DNA of 64,000 bases from Prinia subflava (Eukaryota; Chordata; Aves; Passeriformes; Cisticolidae). The notes below the pieces were generated by a model. It was not told where the DNA came from and did no database searches. It saw only the letters and a list, made by a program, of their open reading frames with translations. Below, piece by piece: positions 49,149 through 61,330 of this stretch. The DNA lies in NCBI RefSeq assembly GCF_021018805.1, contig NC_086258.1:12993936-13057935 (forward strand), in the 5' to 3' direction. Made by a program: the position numbers and the translations under genes. The number at the start of each line of letters is the position of its first letter. The first letter of the stretch is position 1.

Positions 49149-49604
49149 GGTGTTTTTTTTTTTGTGTGTGTTTTTTTTTTTTTTTTTTTTTTTTTTGTTT
49201 TGTTTTGTTTTGTTTTGTTTTGTTTGGTTTGGTTTGGTTTTGGTTTTGGTTTTGGTTTTTTTTTTGTTTTGTTTTGTTTTGTTTTTGGTTTTTTTGTTTG
49301 TTTGTTTGTTTGTTTTTTGGGGGGGATTTTTTTTGGTGTTTTTGGTTTTTTTGGGGTTTTTTTTGTTTGGTTGGGGTTTTTTTTTGGTTTTTTTTGGTTT
49401 TTTTTTGGTTTTTTTGGGTTTTTTTTGGTTTGTTTGGGTTTTTTTTGTTTTGTTTTGTTTTGTTTGGGTTTTTTTGTTTTGTTTTGTTTTGTTTGGTTTT
49501 TTGGGTTTTGTTGGGGTTTTTTTTTTTTTTTTTTTTTTTGTTTTTTGTTTTTTTGTTTTTGGTTTTTGGTTTTTCGTTTTTTTGTTTTTTTGTTTTTTTG
49601 TTTT
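49149..49604. repeat. 456-bp T/G-only low-complexity tract
   Basis: The + strand consists of T and G only, apart from one A (49326) and one C (49575). It mixes T runs with TTTTG, TTTGG, TTTG and TTTTTTGGG words and has no long fixed unit. The complement is A/C only. Frames are open on + (F, C, V, L, W, G only) and on − (K, N, Q, T, P), with no coding meaning. It could be an expanded retroposon poly(A)-type tail on the opposite strand, or a microsatellite mosaic. Confidence 0.97.
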
Positions 49605-50600
49605 AGAGATGCCCTCAACTGATCACAGGGGAAAGAAGAAGAAAATGAATGTACTCATAGGTGTTTCGCAGTAGTTACATCGTTTTCCTGATAAGCCTTT
49701 AAGCTTTTGGGTTATTTTTCTTGGGTTTTTTTGGTTTTTTCCTCCCTCCCTCAGCCTCCCCTGCACTCACAGAGCCTCTCAGAGCGAGCCCATTTACTCG
49801 CCCCGTTGTCAACGCATCTGGACATCTTGTCAAAACAATATAATTTTACTTTGTAACTTTCTGACACCGGTATTTATTGCACCTGTCTCTGCTCATGATT
49901 TATGACTTGTCTGGTGAGTATTACTCCACAGCCCCGAGTTTACAATACCAGATAAGTGAAGCATTTGAAGTCCCGAATGGGCTGCAGATTTGGAGATGGG
50001 GATTTGTCTCCCCTCCTCCTCCAAAAAAAAAAAAGGAAATTAAGATGAGCGTTTTCGACCATTTTTCTGGGTGGTAGGAATCAAGAGCATCAAAAGTTCT
50101 TTGAAAAGGGGAAGGGAAAAAAAAAGAATAATGGTGTTGTGTCTGTTAAGAGTGAAATGATTTGCTTTGCAGAGGAGGGGGTTGTTTTAATTAATCAAAA
50201 TCTGATTATCTGGGCAGCATTTTAACACCCAGGGCTGTGTCAGTGCTGAGGATATCAGTGTTATGGAAATTCAGAAGTAACCATCAGCCTGACATTCTGA
50301 ATTATTATTTGTAATGCACTTTTTGGGACAAAATTCACTCCTACTTAACACTGAAACACTGGGGCCAAATATATAAAATCTAAACTTCACCTGCCTGAGC
50401 AACCCCACTGAACAAACTGGGTTTATTCACTCACAGGCGAGTGAAGGAGAAGCTGTTGTAGATGTGAGTTTAAATATTTGATACAAGCCACAACTTTACC
50501 TTGTAAAAAAACCCATTTTGCTCTTCTCCTTTCCTTTCAGAAAACCTAAATTTGGGCCCTTAATAATTTGACAATATCCCTAAAATATTTTTGAAAGGAA
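49605..50600. other. unique sequence, enhancer-like at 49780-50060
   Basis: No gene is recognised. 49780-50060 is complex, with gtcaacgcatctggac, ctttctgacaccggtattta and accagataagtgaag (GATA-type plus AAGTG), and looks like a conserved element by texture. Confidence 0.4.
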
Positions 50601-50684
50601 TTTATTATTATTCTATTATTATTCTATTATTATTCTATTATTATTCTATTATTATTTATTATTATTATTTATTATTCTATTCCT
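50601..50684. repeat. (TTA)n / 11-bp tattattattc microsatellite
   Basis: Trinucleotide TTA runs are punctuated by 'ttc' every 11 bases (tattattattc repeated four times), then revert to irregular TTA. This is a compound microsatellite. Confidence 0.93.
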
Positions 50685-51010
50685 GTTAAAGCGGTGCTTT
50701 CACATTTGCCAGATTTTAAACCAAATCTGCACCTCCTCCCTTGTCCAGGTCCTTTTCCAATCTGATTCCATTGCAGAAGGAACACAAAAGCTTTGGCACA
50801 GTTTGGTTGTTTCCACGGGAGCCATGGAAAACCCAATTCCATCAAACCCTTCCCGTTAATCCCATCCAAGCCAAAGCAGCCTGTACAAGTGGGAATGTCA
50901 GGGAAAATTGTTCTGTAAACATTTACATTTGTCCAAATTTCCTTGGATTCAAAAGATCCTGGACAGGGTTTGTTGTTCCAAATGGGGATTTGTATCAGGG
51001 AAATTCCCTG

Positions 51011-51240
51011 TGATAGGAATTGGGGGAAAATCAGGAACTTTAAGCTCTGGAGGGAAAACTCCTCAGTGGGATTTCTCTCAGTGGGATTCCCTAGCTGATC
51101 CTGTGATAGGAATCGGGTGGAAATCATGGAGTGTGAGCTCTGGAGGGAAAACTCCTTGGGATTTCTCTCAGTGGGATTCCCTGGCTGATCATCTGATAAA
51201 AACTGTGTGGAAATCAGGAGCTTCAAGCTCTGGGCAGCTC
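51011..51240. repeat. ~90-bp tandem repeat, about 2.5 units
   Basis: Units begin tgataggaat (51011), tgataggaat (51104) and tgataaaaac (51194), giving periods of 93 and 90 bases. Shared blocks in order are aaatcaggagctt-type, gctctggagggaaaactcct, gggatttctctcagtgggat and tccctggctgatc. A weak further relic may precede 51011. The − frame 50672-51313 is open across it because the period is close to a multiple of three, and reads a ~30-residue repeat. Confidence 0.9.
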
Positions 51241-51262
51241 TAGAAGCAAAACCCAGATTATA

Positions 51263-51293
<31 letters not shown>

Positions 51294-51806
51294 TTTTCCC
51301 AAACATTTTTCATTATTCAAGTGAATGAAACAGAAAATTCCTATTTTTTTTTTTTTTTTTTCTTTTCTCAGGATTCATGGCAGATGCTTTTCTGTAACTC
51401 CTGCCTGCTGGAGTTATGGAAAAATAATAAGAATAAATAATAAATAATAAAATAATGAGAATATCATGGAAAAAAGAGAAAATCCTCGCTGGCCAAGGCT
51501 GGGGCTTCCCAAAGCAAAGCCCCCGGGTCCGTGGCCGCCTCTCCTGCCCCAAACCCGGCACATTCCCGGCTCCTTTGATGGATTGCCAAGGGAAACACCG
51601 GGAGGCATCGGCTGTGCTGCTGCCGTGGCCATGCAGGAGCAGATTTCCATCAACGGACCCGAACAAAAGCCTGGATTCAGGGGCTTGGGTGCTCCTGGGC
51701 TTTAGCAGGAGCTCAGAAATGGGGAATTTACTCCGGAGCTGGCTGAGAAATTCCAAATCCTGGTTCCTTCAGGGAAGAAGGCACAAAGGCACAGCCCTGC
51801 TTTTTT

Positions 51807-51854
<48 letters not shown>

Positions 51855-52299
51855 TTTTAAATTCTTCCTTGCCCTTTAAAATGGGAAATACCAAGTCTGG
51901 CTCTAAGAGCCAGCTGTAATTAATGGCTAATTTGCAGATTATGACATCCTGAATTCGTATAGATTCATGTGGATGTTCATTATAAATTCCTGAATGTAGG
52001 ATCAGGGGATCCGTTTGGATTCTCCCCTCACCGAAATTGCTGCTTTAAAACACAGCAAAAATCTCTCATAAGTTCTGACTTTTGCCCTCTCAGAGCACAG
52101 TCTGTACACAAAGCTGATTAAATTGATATTTGTTACGTGTTAAATGATGTGTTTTTATCATCTGAGAGCCTCCTTTGTGCTTGGAAGGGCTGAAATACAG
52201 AAGATTTTGACAGAGAAAATAGAAGAGGGAGATTTCCAAAATCTCCTCATTCCAGCTGTTGCACACAGAATTGTGAATTCATTTCTATTTCAATTTTCA
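51241..52299. other. unique sequence with T runs
   Basis: A T run lies at about 51344-51360, an AAT-rich patch at 51420-51455, and a 41-base T run at 51809-51849. No gene or CR1 is recognised. Confidence 0.5.
51259..51297. repeat. (TA)n followed by a T run
   Basis: About 13 TA dinucleotides pass directly into 13 T. The complement reads poly(A) then (TA)n. Confidence 0.95.
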
Positions 52300-52353
52300 G
52301 CAGTTTGACTCAGTCTTCGAGGTCTCTTCCAACTAAATTATTCCATGATTTCT
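52300..52353 (+). mobile_element. short CR1 3' terminal relic
   Basis: tttgactcagtcttcgaggt then ctcttccaactaaattattc and catgatttctg resemble the forward CR1 terminus of the 'gaggtcttttccaacc' type. Only about 50 bases remain. Confidence 0.7.
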
Positions 52354-53639
52354 GAGTCAACCTATTCCAAAACACTTCCAGATTTGTTTTCCACTCACAA
52401 TCACAATTTTATGGGGCAATTTCTTGTGTTTGGGCTGATGTGAAGCTCTCCTTGCAAGCCAGAAGTGATGCAGGTCTAAAAGCTGAACTTTGGGGTTTTA
52501 TGGCTGAATTTTCCTTTTGAGTGATGTGCACGGGACTACTGCATTTAGAAAGAAAAACTAACATTTGATTATCTTACCAAGCCCTGAAGGCAGAGTGAAA
52601 ATGAAGTAAAAATAAGAAACTTCCAGATTGTTTACAGATTTCCATCCAACTAGAAATACATTTTCAGTCACTTAGAGCAATTCAATTACACATCCTGATA
52701 AACAAGCAGGAATTAAGTGAAATTTTATACAAAGTTTAAATGAAACTCAGCTCTCTTCGAGCCTGTCTTGGGAGACTTGGTGAAACACCACCCACTAATG
52801 GCTCTTTATGTTCTGAAAATTAAGAAGTTCTCATCTCGAAGTCACAAAGAATTTGGGTTTCTGTTTAATTACTGCAAAGATGGGACAGAAATACTGAATT
52901 TTTGTTCACTGTTGTTTGACCAAGCCCACCATCCCTGACCTTCTGGGATAAATTGGAATGAACACGTTCCCAACAGGTCAAGGTGGTAACAACCAGCAGT
53001 GGGAAATGACAGAAAATTTCAACCTTTAGTCCTGAAGAGAGGCTGAGCTGTTCCATGGACGAGTTATTCCAGGATTCTGCACCCGAGTTTTTAATCCTTC
53101 CTTGAAGCAGATGCCAGTGGATATTGATAGAGCTCCTGGCAGAGTTCTCCTGCTCTCCCTGTGTTATCACCGGGACGGGGAAAGGATTCCAACCCGGAAT
53201 GCTCACGGTGTTCAAGCAGATGGAATTTACTGTGATCCTCAGCAGGGCTGGGCTGGATCCAGCGCACGAGGCCTGGTGGAGCTCTCACTGCAGAACCTCC
53301 AGGCCCCCATCTGGAGCTGGCAGCTGCTGCTGGACACATCTGGCTGCTCTGAAAGCCCCCACCGGGCTGGGCAGTGAAATCCAGCTGTTCTGAGGGCCCG
53401 GGAGCTCGGGATGGGGTCTGGGAGGGAGAACACGGGGCAAGCCCAAGACGTTTTGGGGCTGGTCTCTTGATGAGCTGGCTGTCAGGAGGGGATTCTGGTT
53501 CCACTCTCACCCTCTTCCAGGTAGGATAAATTATTCAAGCCCACAGCCCTTCCATTTCTCCTGGAGATAATGAGCACAAGTCAATTCTTCCCATAAAAAC
53601 CGGGGGAAAATCACATTTCTGCTCGTGCTTTACCAACCC
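52354..53639. other. unique non-coding sequence
   Basis: AT-rich to about 53000, GC-richer at 53200-53520. No exon is accepted. Confidence 0.5.
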
Positions 53640-54020
53640 AACCCTCGGGTTGCCAAGCCCGTGACATCACCACTGGCAACATCCAAGGCTCCAGATTAGA
53701 AGTAGCCCAATGACATCACCCTGCCCGTGTCTATCTAACAGATGGTTTCTGTATATTGTGTAATTTTAGATCATTATTCATGCTTTGGGTCGGTATAATT
53801 CAGGAAGTGCAAAAATTGCCAAGAAAAATTGACCTGGAGCTAGTTCAAAGCGACTCAATAATTTTATTGATTAGACTCCTTAGCTTTCATTTTGCAGCAG
53901 AGCCATCATGAATCATCGATACACAACAATATCTGAATCACTTCTCCTCGAGCTGAGCTAAGTGCTCCAAAACAAGGTGAGCTTTGAAGGCCTCCGAGCT
54001 GCTGGAAAACAAGATAGCCC
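53640..54020. promoter_or_regulatory. candidate conserved element with paired TGACATCA sites
   Basis: TGACATCACC occurs twice, at 53662-53671 and about 53711-53720, spaced 49 bases. It is a CRE/ATF-like word. There follow atctaacagatggtt (E-box), gatcattattcatgc and caataattttattgatt. Repeat-free, high-complexity sequence. Enhancer function is inferred. Confidence 0.37.
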
Positions 54021-57000
54021 AGATGATTTGCTGGCCAGCCCTGAAAAGGGGCCAGGAGCTATTTACTGAGGCAAGTGGTTTGTTTGAACTGGAGTTTTAT
54101 TTATTTTCATATTTTACTTGTTGACTTCATCTCCTCCTCCAGCTCAAAGGACGTGTTTGGAGCAACGCGGGCCAGGAAGGGCCTTGTGAGAGGCCTCAGC
54201 AGGCACAGCCCCAGCACTGAGAGAAAGCCCCAAATCCTGGTGGAGGAAGGGGGGAAAAAATATAAAAAGAAGGGGGTAAAAAGTGCTGGGGAGGGTTTTT
54301 TGTTCAGGAGGTTGAAGGGGAAGGGAAGCTCCGTGTGAGGAATCCGCGGGGGCTCGGGTGAACGCATCTGCCAGAGGCTCCTGAGCACCCCGGGGCGCCT
54401 CCGGGGTGGAAAAGTTCCCTTGGGATCCACCCCAAAATCAGCTTGAATCAGGGATTTGAGAAAACCTTGAAAATCGGGCTTTTTCTGAAGAGAGAACTTC
54501 AGAAAATGCAGGATTTTCTCTCAGGTTACTCCACCAACAACTCCCAGGGGTCTTCTGCCTCCTAAACAGGTCCTCTTTTAAATCTCTTTTCCTCCTTCCT
54601 GATTTCAACAGCCAAACAAGAAATCTTGGGTGATCACACTGTAATTCTGTTTTCTTTCAAAGCTCCTGCATTAGGTACTTTCCCTCGAGCACTTCCAGGC
54701 TGGATCACATCCCTGTCTGAACATCCCACTTCAGGGAGGGGGGAGAAGCCAGCTGACATTTTCCTTATCAGTTCTGAGAGGATTTTTGCAGTATTTAATG
54801 CGGTGCAGGGAGGAGACAGCCTGGATTTGGAGGAGGATGGCCACAGATAAGGAGCTTCCCGTGGCTCTCTTCGCCAAACCTCAGAACACACTGAGGATTA
54901 TTTGCTTTATTTAACCTCCCCCTGTCATTTTCCTGCTCTTAAAGGAGAAAATCATGCTTGGAAAAAATCAAAGGTGGTGTTATGGGTGCTCCAGACATCC
55001 CTAAATTTGCTGTTCCTAAGGAATCTGGGGAAGCTTTAGGGAAGATGCTGCTGCCCAGCTCTCCAGCAGTGACCCCTGCACTGGAGCAGAGATGGATTGG
55101 CTGGAGCCAGGGGGGAGCACTCTGTCTCCCAAATCCCTGGGTGAAAGTTGCTTTTTCCTGCCAGCCGGGGATTGATTGAGTCATCACAGGTCAGCGGCGG
55201 CTGTGGGTAAATATTTCCTTGGAAGACGTCAGCCTTTGGAAAACAGCACAATAAATCCCAGCCCTCTGGGCTCAGTCAGACCAAGCAGGACCTCCCCAGG
55301 TCCAACTTGGGGGGCAGGAGGGTTTGTGGCATCCAAACTGACCCCAAAACTTGGAGACAAAAGGAAAATGTATCCGATTCATTTTCCCATGTTCATCTCC
55401 CAAGGTGTTTGGAATTCTGGTTTGTTTTTCCCCTGGGATTTCCTTATCCCCACAAACTGCTCCTCAGTGCCTGGAACATTCCAGATTCACCTTCACCTTT
55501 CCAGGAGGGTCAAGGTGGAGGCCACCAGCTTTGTACCTGGATTAATGCAGGGAACTAAAGGTGGTCCCCAAGCCTTGGCAAGGACCTGCATCATCACCCT
55601 GGTGCCTAATTAAAGGATTTGGGTGTAGACTGTCAACATCCAGAATATTCCCTGCAGAATTCCCATTAAAATCCTGCTGATTCCACCAAGAAATTACAAT
55701 CCGCATGGAAATGCAGAATTATTAATTATGACAGAGGGAAATATTCTTGTGGAGGGTGTTGCCATTCATAGCTGGGCAGGAAGAAGCTTTGGAAGATGAT
55801 TCCCCCTTCAAATTCCTCCAATTAACCCCAATATTCTCTATCAAGCCTGGTTACAGAGTGAAAAATAAGATGAAATGTTGTTTTTCTAGACCTATTTATT
55901 TTGCTGGTTAATGGATTAAAATAGCTGCCAGCTGTGCAAAGTTCTCATTATGTTCATTACTCATAATGCTCCTCACAATGAGATGATTAATTCCACACAC
56001 TTGCAAGCCCTTCAGTGAATGCTGTTGATTAAGCAATTATGTTAATCCACTTGTGTTTGTTTTCTCACTGCTCTGGTGATGGTTGGGCCCAATTTCTTGG
56101 CTGAATTATTCCATGTAGGCTCTCAGAGCTTTGCTATAATTTGCAAAGGCCAAATCCACCCTCCACGAACGATGTGAAGGTGAAAATTGCAGATTCATTG
56201 CCTCTGGTTCAGTTTGGGCTGCTAAGAAAAGGGCAGGACTTTTTGATTCCTTCTGGTTTTGGCCACTGCCTGGACAGGAGCAACATCAATTTTCTGTCTG
56301 CTTCAAGCCTGAGAAATTCAGGCCTGATAGAATTGCATCTTTCCATTGAAATTGTGTTTTCTTTTATTGATATTCAGTAGCTGATCTGATGTTTTATTTC
56401 CATGATTGGTAACAAAATGAGTTTTGGAAGTGTCAAACAGATGGATATTCAAATTTTGTGCCTCAGAGTCAAACTCTCGACATATGCAGGACGAATGGCA
56501 GCAGCACAACATGAGAAATGGAGAATTATTCCCCTGATTTTAGATTTAATCACGAGTTTCATATAAAGCAGCAGCTGACTAGATAAGGGAAGCACATTCT
56601 CCTGCTTTTGGATGAAATATTTTCATCAGTAGCAAAACCAGGGAAATCCTGTGGTGGGAGAAGCACGAAGTGAATTTTAAGAGTCTTTGCTGGACGGGGC
56701 AGTGGCTCTCTGAGTATATTTGTGCTTTAGCTACAGAATAAATTTCCAGGGGGCCAGAAATATTTGCAAGAGGCCAGAAACCTCCTGCCCAACCCGCCCA
56801 GCTCCCTGGGTGTCCGAGGAAGCAGCAGCATCCCTTGGAATCCTCGTTTATGGTTCCGCCAGCGCGGCGGAACGGGAAGGGAAGGGGAGGAAAGACGGGT
56901 CCCAGCCCTACCCCGACAGACTAAACACAACCCCAGTGCCCAGTCCTTGCCAAAATTCAGGAATAAAACACACGGGAAGCACCAACAGACCCAGCAGAGT

Positions 57001-57177
57001 GGCCAAACCCAAAGTGCAAAATATTAACAAAGCCAAACCTGCACAAAAGTTGCTGCCCTGAGAGATCTCTGTTGAATTTTGAGTCCCTTGTTAATCAAAA
57101 ATATAAGGAAGGTTATAAATACAGAGAAATGATGTTTAGTGATATCCTCCCAAAGGCTTCCTACTTTTACAATTTTT
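54021..57177. other. unique sequence with one enhancer-like patch
   Basis: No gene or repeat family is recognised. 55860-56070 is complex and AT-rich, with gttaatggattaaaatagc, a CATTATG/CATAATG inverted pair near 55946-55970 and gcaattatgttaatccac. It may be a conserved element. Confidence 0.42.
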
Positions 57178-57235
57178 CACAGAATCTCAGAATATTCTGA
57201 GCTGATCCAAGTCCCAATCCTTGCCCTGGGCAGAT
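57178..57235 (-). mobile_element. short CR1 3' terminal relic
   Basis: cacagaatctcagaatattc then tgagctgatccaag and caatccttgccctgggca match the reverse complement of the CR1 terminus of the 'gaatattctgagttgg' type. Confidence 0.78.
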
Positions 57236-60224
57236 TTTTATCCTCAATTTCTGTATCTGACGTGCCCATTCACAACACCCTCCCCGATATTCTCTGAGCA
57301 GGGGCCATCCCTGACCTCAGTTTTATTTTGGGGGGTCCAGTTTGGGAGCAGCAGCTCGTAAAAGACCCCAAATGAGGCTGAGCTCCTGCAGCCCCGCTCG
57401 ATATTTCATGCGCCGGTCGCTGCCGCGCTGACGGCTCGCCTGCAATGTGGCCTCTGTCTGCTTTATGATGTACATTCCTGGTGAGTGTTGGGCAGATTGA
57501 TCCCATTCTGGGCTCCAGATTGGAAAACAGATGTGTGGGGTGGGGGAAAAAAAGAAATGTGCAGGGAAAAGGTGCAAAAAAAAAAAAATCCAGAGTCCCT
57601 GAGAAAAAGCCTTGGAGAGGGATGGTTTAGGATGGTCAGAAAGGGTTGAAACACCACAAAAACATCACCAAAATTCCTGACAAAAGGACAGCAGCAGTTG
57701 CTGAATGAGCCCAAATCCAGGAGTGAAAACTCAGGGACGTGAATAAATTTTTAAGGAAGGAGAAAGTTCTCAAGGCCTCGTTGTCTTCAAGTCAAGAGCA
57801 GCTGTTCCAGCCAAATAGAGATTATTTCTCTTGGTAAGAGGTTACAGAGTGGATTTTAATCTTCTTGATGTCAAACTGCACAACCAAGCATCACCTTCTG
57901 GGTTTAAATCTATCCATAAACACATCTAAATAGATTTTCTATTCATCTATCACAAAAATGACACTGGCTGGGTGGTTTCATTAAAAAGGAGCAGCCTTTC
58001 CATAAGACTGCATCGAGAAGAAGAAACTTCTTCCTTTTTCTGTAAATATTCCTGTTGGAAATTAAAAAGAATAAATGAATAAATTTAAAAATTAATATAT
58101 AATAAATTTAATAAATAAATTTAAAAGAATAAAGCCTAAAGGACTGCTGGCAGCCACAGGAAAATCTGTAGCTCTGCTCTTTCCAATTTCTCCTGAAAAT
58201 GGCATTTTCTGGCTTTTTTCAGAAGGCGTTTTCTGGCATCCCAGTTTAGAGGTAAAGCACAGACCACAATCACTTTGATTTCCTTCATCTTTCCCCCCTC
58301 TCCATGGGACGAGGATCCTGGATTTGGGATTACATTGGGTTTTTCACAACTGCTCCAAGGCACAGAAGGCACCGAGTGCTTTACAGGGCGGTTCAGCACA
58401 GTGTGGAATTTGCCCTTAATATTCACCCACACCTTCGATGAATTCCCATATTTGAGTTTAATCCCAGCTTTTAAAGCCAGGCTTGTTTTGATTCACTCAT
58501 GCTTTAAACTCAACATTCTCTTTTTTTTGGGGGAAGATCGAGTTGAATCTCTTAGAAGGGACAAAAAGAGCTCAGAATTCCCTTTTTTTTCCTCCCAAAA
58601 ACCCGTGCTAAAATTCTGGAGGCAGCTGTTCCTGCCAGCCCAGGCTGCCATCAAGTTCAAGGAGGAGGAGATTGCTGTAATGTAACTGAAGAAATCCTGG
58701 AAATCCCGGCGGGCACCCCAAGGTGTTGAAGGGGGGTCAGGGAGCACGGGACACATGAAAAGGCTTTTTTTTTTTTTTAATTTTTTTTTTTTTATTTTGC
58801 AGCTGGTTCCTTTCTCCTATCGACTGTACAAAGGCAGAGGGGAGGGAGAGGGGCTGGAGTCTGAAAGGGCCACGCTTTCCATCCATGTTCAGGAAACCAG
58901 GGAGACAAAAGGCACCCAGCAGCAGCCACATGGCGAGAGGGCTTTGGAAAACAGCCCCTTCCTCTGCTGCTTCCTCAGGAGCCCAGCATCCCTCTCCCCG
59001 TCTGTTTTTCCAAGGAAATAATTAAAGATGTGGATAAAAAACCCCCAAAAAAAACCAAAACAAAAGGCTGACCCTTCCTTTTTTTTTATATTATTTTTTT
59101 ATTATTATTTTTAACCCTTTTTTTTTTAATCCCCTGCTTGCCCACTGCAAGGGAAATCATTTTCATCCCCCTCCCTCCTTCCGCTGCCGGGAGCAGGGAT
59201 TGCTTTACATCCCAGAAGAAGGGAATGCTTAAAGGAAAACCTCTGGCAGTATTATGGATGGAAGTGCAAGGAGATGGTTTTATCAGGAGGCTTCAAGGCT
59301 ATTATTGTCCAAATAAACACTTGCTTTGCCAGACATGATCTACAGCTGCTGCACGGGGACCCCCGGCTTCCATCTGAATTTCAATCTCCCTGCCTCCATC
59401 TCCTCCTGGCCTTTCCCACTTTCTGCAGCCCTGAATAGCCCACTGTGCTGGATTACTTCACTTTTTCCATCTTAACAGGCTTCACCAGGCTCCCGACTTC
59501 CTGCCCACCACCCTGCTCCCCACTTCGGCTGCCTTTGGGAGGCTTTAACACCTTTGGGGGTTGGATTTTTTTTTGGTTTTTTCCACTTCCAGGGACAGGA
59601 TGCTCCCCCAGATTTCGCTATCGGGATGCAGGATGTCCCTGCTGCCCAGAGCTGGGGTCCCAGGGGATGCACAGCTCATCTCCCTGCACAGGCAAACTGA
59701 GCAAAGCAAGAAGCAACTCAGACAAACTTTTTGGAAAGCTGCTGAATCTTTATCAATTTTTTTTTTTGCTTTCCTACACCCACATCATTCTCCAGGCTCA
59801 CAAACAGCCCCACAAGAGACAAAGGACAGGAAATGTTCCAGCGGCATCACTCCAGGATCCATTAAAAAACGTGGAGCTTCACCCAACAATCAATTCTGAG
59901 GATTCTTAAGGCTGGAACTGCAGGAGAACAGCAAGAACAAGCATTTCTAGACAGCTTTAGGTGATTTTAAATCCAGATGTTAACCCCTATCACAAATTCA
60001 GAATTTTTTTTTTTTATTTCTAGGATTTAATCTCAAGAGCAACCAAGCTTGAACAGCAAATCTTGTATCCTCAGGCCAGGGTTTCTAATCTTTTTTCCCT
60101 AAATTCTGTATATTTTTTCTCCACCAGGAGGGCTCAGATTTTTGCCCAAAGTAGGAACTCTCAGTGGAAGTTTGTCCCTCATTCTTGCATTCACCCTCAG
60201 ATAATTTGATGTGCTGCTTGTGGG
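57236..60224. other. unique sequence with AT-rich tracts
   Basis: 57370-57500 is CpG-bearing and complex (tttcatgcgccggtcgc, ctttatgatgtacattcc), possibly conserved. A run at about 57576-57588; AT-rich aaataaattt-type sequence at about 58061-58137; T runs at about 58767-58797 and 59080-59130. No exon is recognised. Confidence 0.45.
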
Positions 60225-60504
60225 CTAATTAGTGGCTCAGCACCCTCCTGTTGTGGCACCGTGGTCCTGCAGATGGATAATGAATCTGGCTGGGTTTTTT
60301 ATTTGTTCTGATTCCATTTTTTACAAATATATTCCTGGGATTCTGTGATGTCCAAGAGTTTATAACACTTTGTAAGAGGCCAGTTTTCTGTCTTTTTATT
60401 ATTAATAATAATAATAATAATAATTTAGAGCGCTGCAATTATTGATAAATGCGTTTAATCATCTTCCAGCCCCAAATTTCACTGATTTGTTTGCAGATTC
60501 CTCC
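60225..60504 (+). repeat. direct duplication, copy 1
   Basis: About 280 bases beginning attagtggctcag, then ggtcctgcagatgg, ctggctgggttttttatttg, ttctgattc, acaaatatattcctgggatt and ctgtgatgt, later gataaatgcgttt and cttccagccccaaattt. The copy at 60589 has the same blocks in order. Copy 1 has an expanded (AAT)n at about 60398-60425 that copy 2 lacks. Confidence 0.9.
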
Positions 60505-60588
60505 AGAGCTGCCAGCACTGGGGGACACTTGTGGCACTCCTGGAGGGGATCCTCGGCTCATCCCTGCCTGTTTTCCCAGGAAATTTGA

Positions 60589-60849
60589 TTAATTAGTGGC
60601 TCAATGGAGTGGCACCATGGTCCTGCAGATGGGATAATAAAACTGGCTGGGTTTTTTATTTGTTCTGATTCTGTTTTATACAAATATATTCCTGGGATTC
60701 TGTGATGTGCCTGACTTTATAACACCCTGTAAGGGGCCAGTTTGATGTCCTTTCATTAAAAATAATAACTTAGAGCATTGAAATCATTGATAAATGCATT
60801 TGGTCAACTTCCAGCCCCAAATTCTGGTGATTTATTTGTAGATCCCTCT
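60589..60849 (+). repeat. direct duplication, copy 2
   Basis: About 261 bases matching 60225-60504 at roughly 85% by eye, same orientation, start-to-start distance about 362 bases. Small indels separate the copies (an 8-base gap near the start, a shorter AAT run). It is either a local tandem duplication with part of the unit lost, or two insertions of one unidentified repeat family. Confidence 0.9.
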
Positions 60850-61105
60850 CTTAGGGGGTCATAAATAATTTGGCTTTGCTGTTTTTTTGGTAAATACCAA
60901 CAGTAGGGTTCTCCTGATGATGATAATTAATTCTTAAATTATTGATTGCCAAGAACATAAGGGAAAATCCCCACAATGTTTTCATCCCTGTTGCTGTTTC
61001 TCAATCTCTCTGCAATAATCAGGTTCTATCTACATAAAATATATCAATATATCTATGATGTAGTTAAAGCGGGGAAGAATTTTCCTCTTTTAAACCTTAT
61101 TTAGA
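60850..61105. other. spacer between direct duplication and inverted repeat
   Basis: AT-rich unique sequence; nothing recognised. Confidence 0.5.
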
Positions 61106-61230
61106 TGGATACTTTCATCATTGCATCTTTTCCTGTGTTATCTTGGCTCTGTTTTATCATCTTGACTCTTCTCGGTCCATTTTGGCAGCAGAACCATCTT
61201 GAAAACCCCGGGTTTGACCCAAAAACCCCC
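61106..61230 (+). repeat. inverted repeat, left arm
   Basis: tggatactttcatcattgca to ccatcttgaaaaccccgggt pairs with the reverse complement of 62411-62548 over about 115-125 bases at roughly 90% identity by eye. The identical cores are gctctgttttatcatcttg (one transition offset) and ttttggcagcagaaccatct. The spacing between arms is about 1.18 kb. The arms could be terminal inverted repeats of a defective element, or two copies of one repeat inserted in opposite orientation. Confidence 0.9.
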
Positions 61231-61330
61231 GGGTTTGACCCAAAAACGCCCGGGTTTGACCCAAAAACCTCGGGTTTGACCCAAAAACCTCGGGTTTGAC
61301 CCAAAAACTCCGTGTCTGACCCAAACCCTG
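61209..61330. repeat. 20-21 bp minisatellite (gggtttgacccaaaaacc), about six units
   Basis: Units gggtttgacccaaaaac plus 3-4 bases (cccc, gccc, ctc, ctc, tcc) repeat five times, followed by one diverged unit gtgtctgacccaaaccc. It begins inside the left inverted-repeat arm. The right arm holds only about two units. Confidence 0.95.

Noticed and set aside
49058..49674. Phe/Gly/Val/Leu/Cys-rich and Lys/Asn/Pro-rich frames
   Set aside because: Translation of the T/G-only tract; low-complexity artefact.
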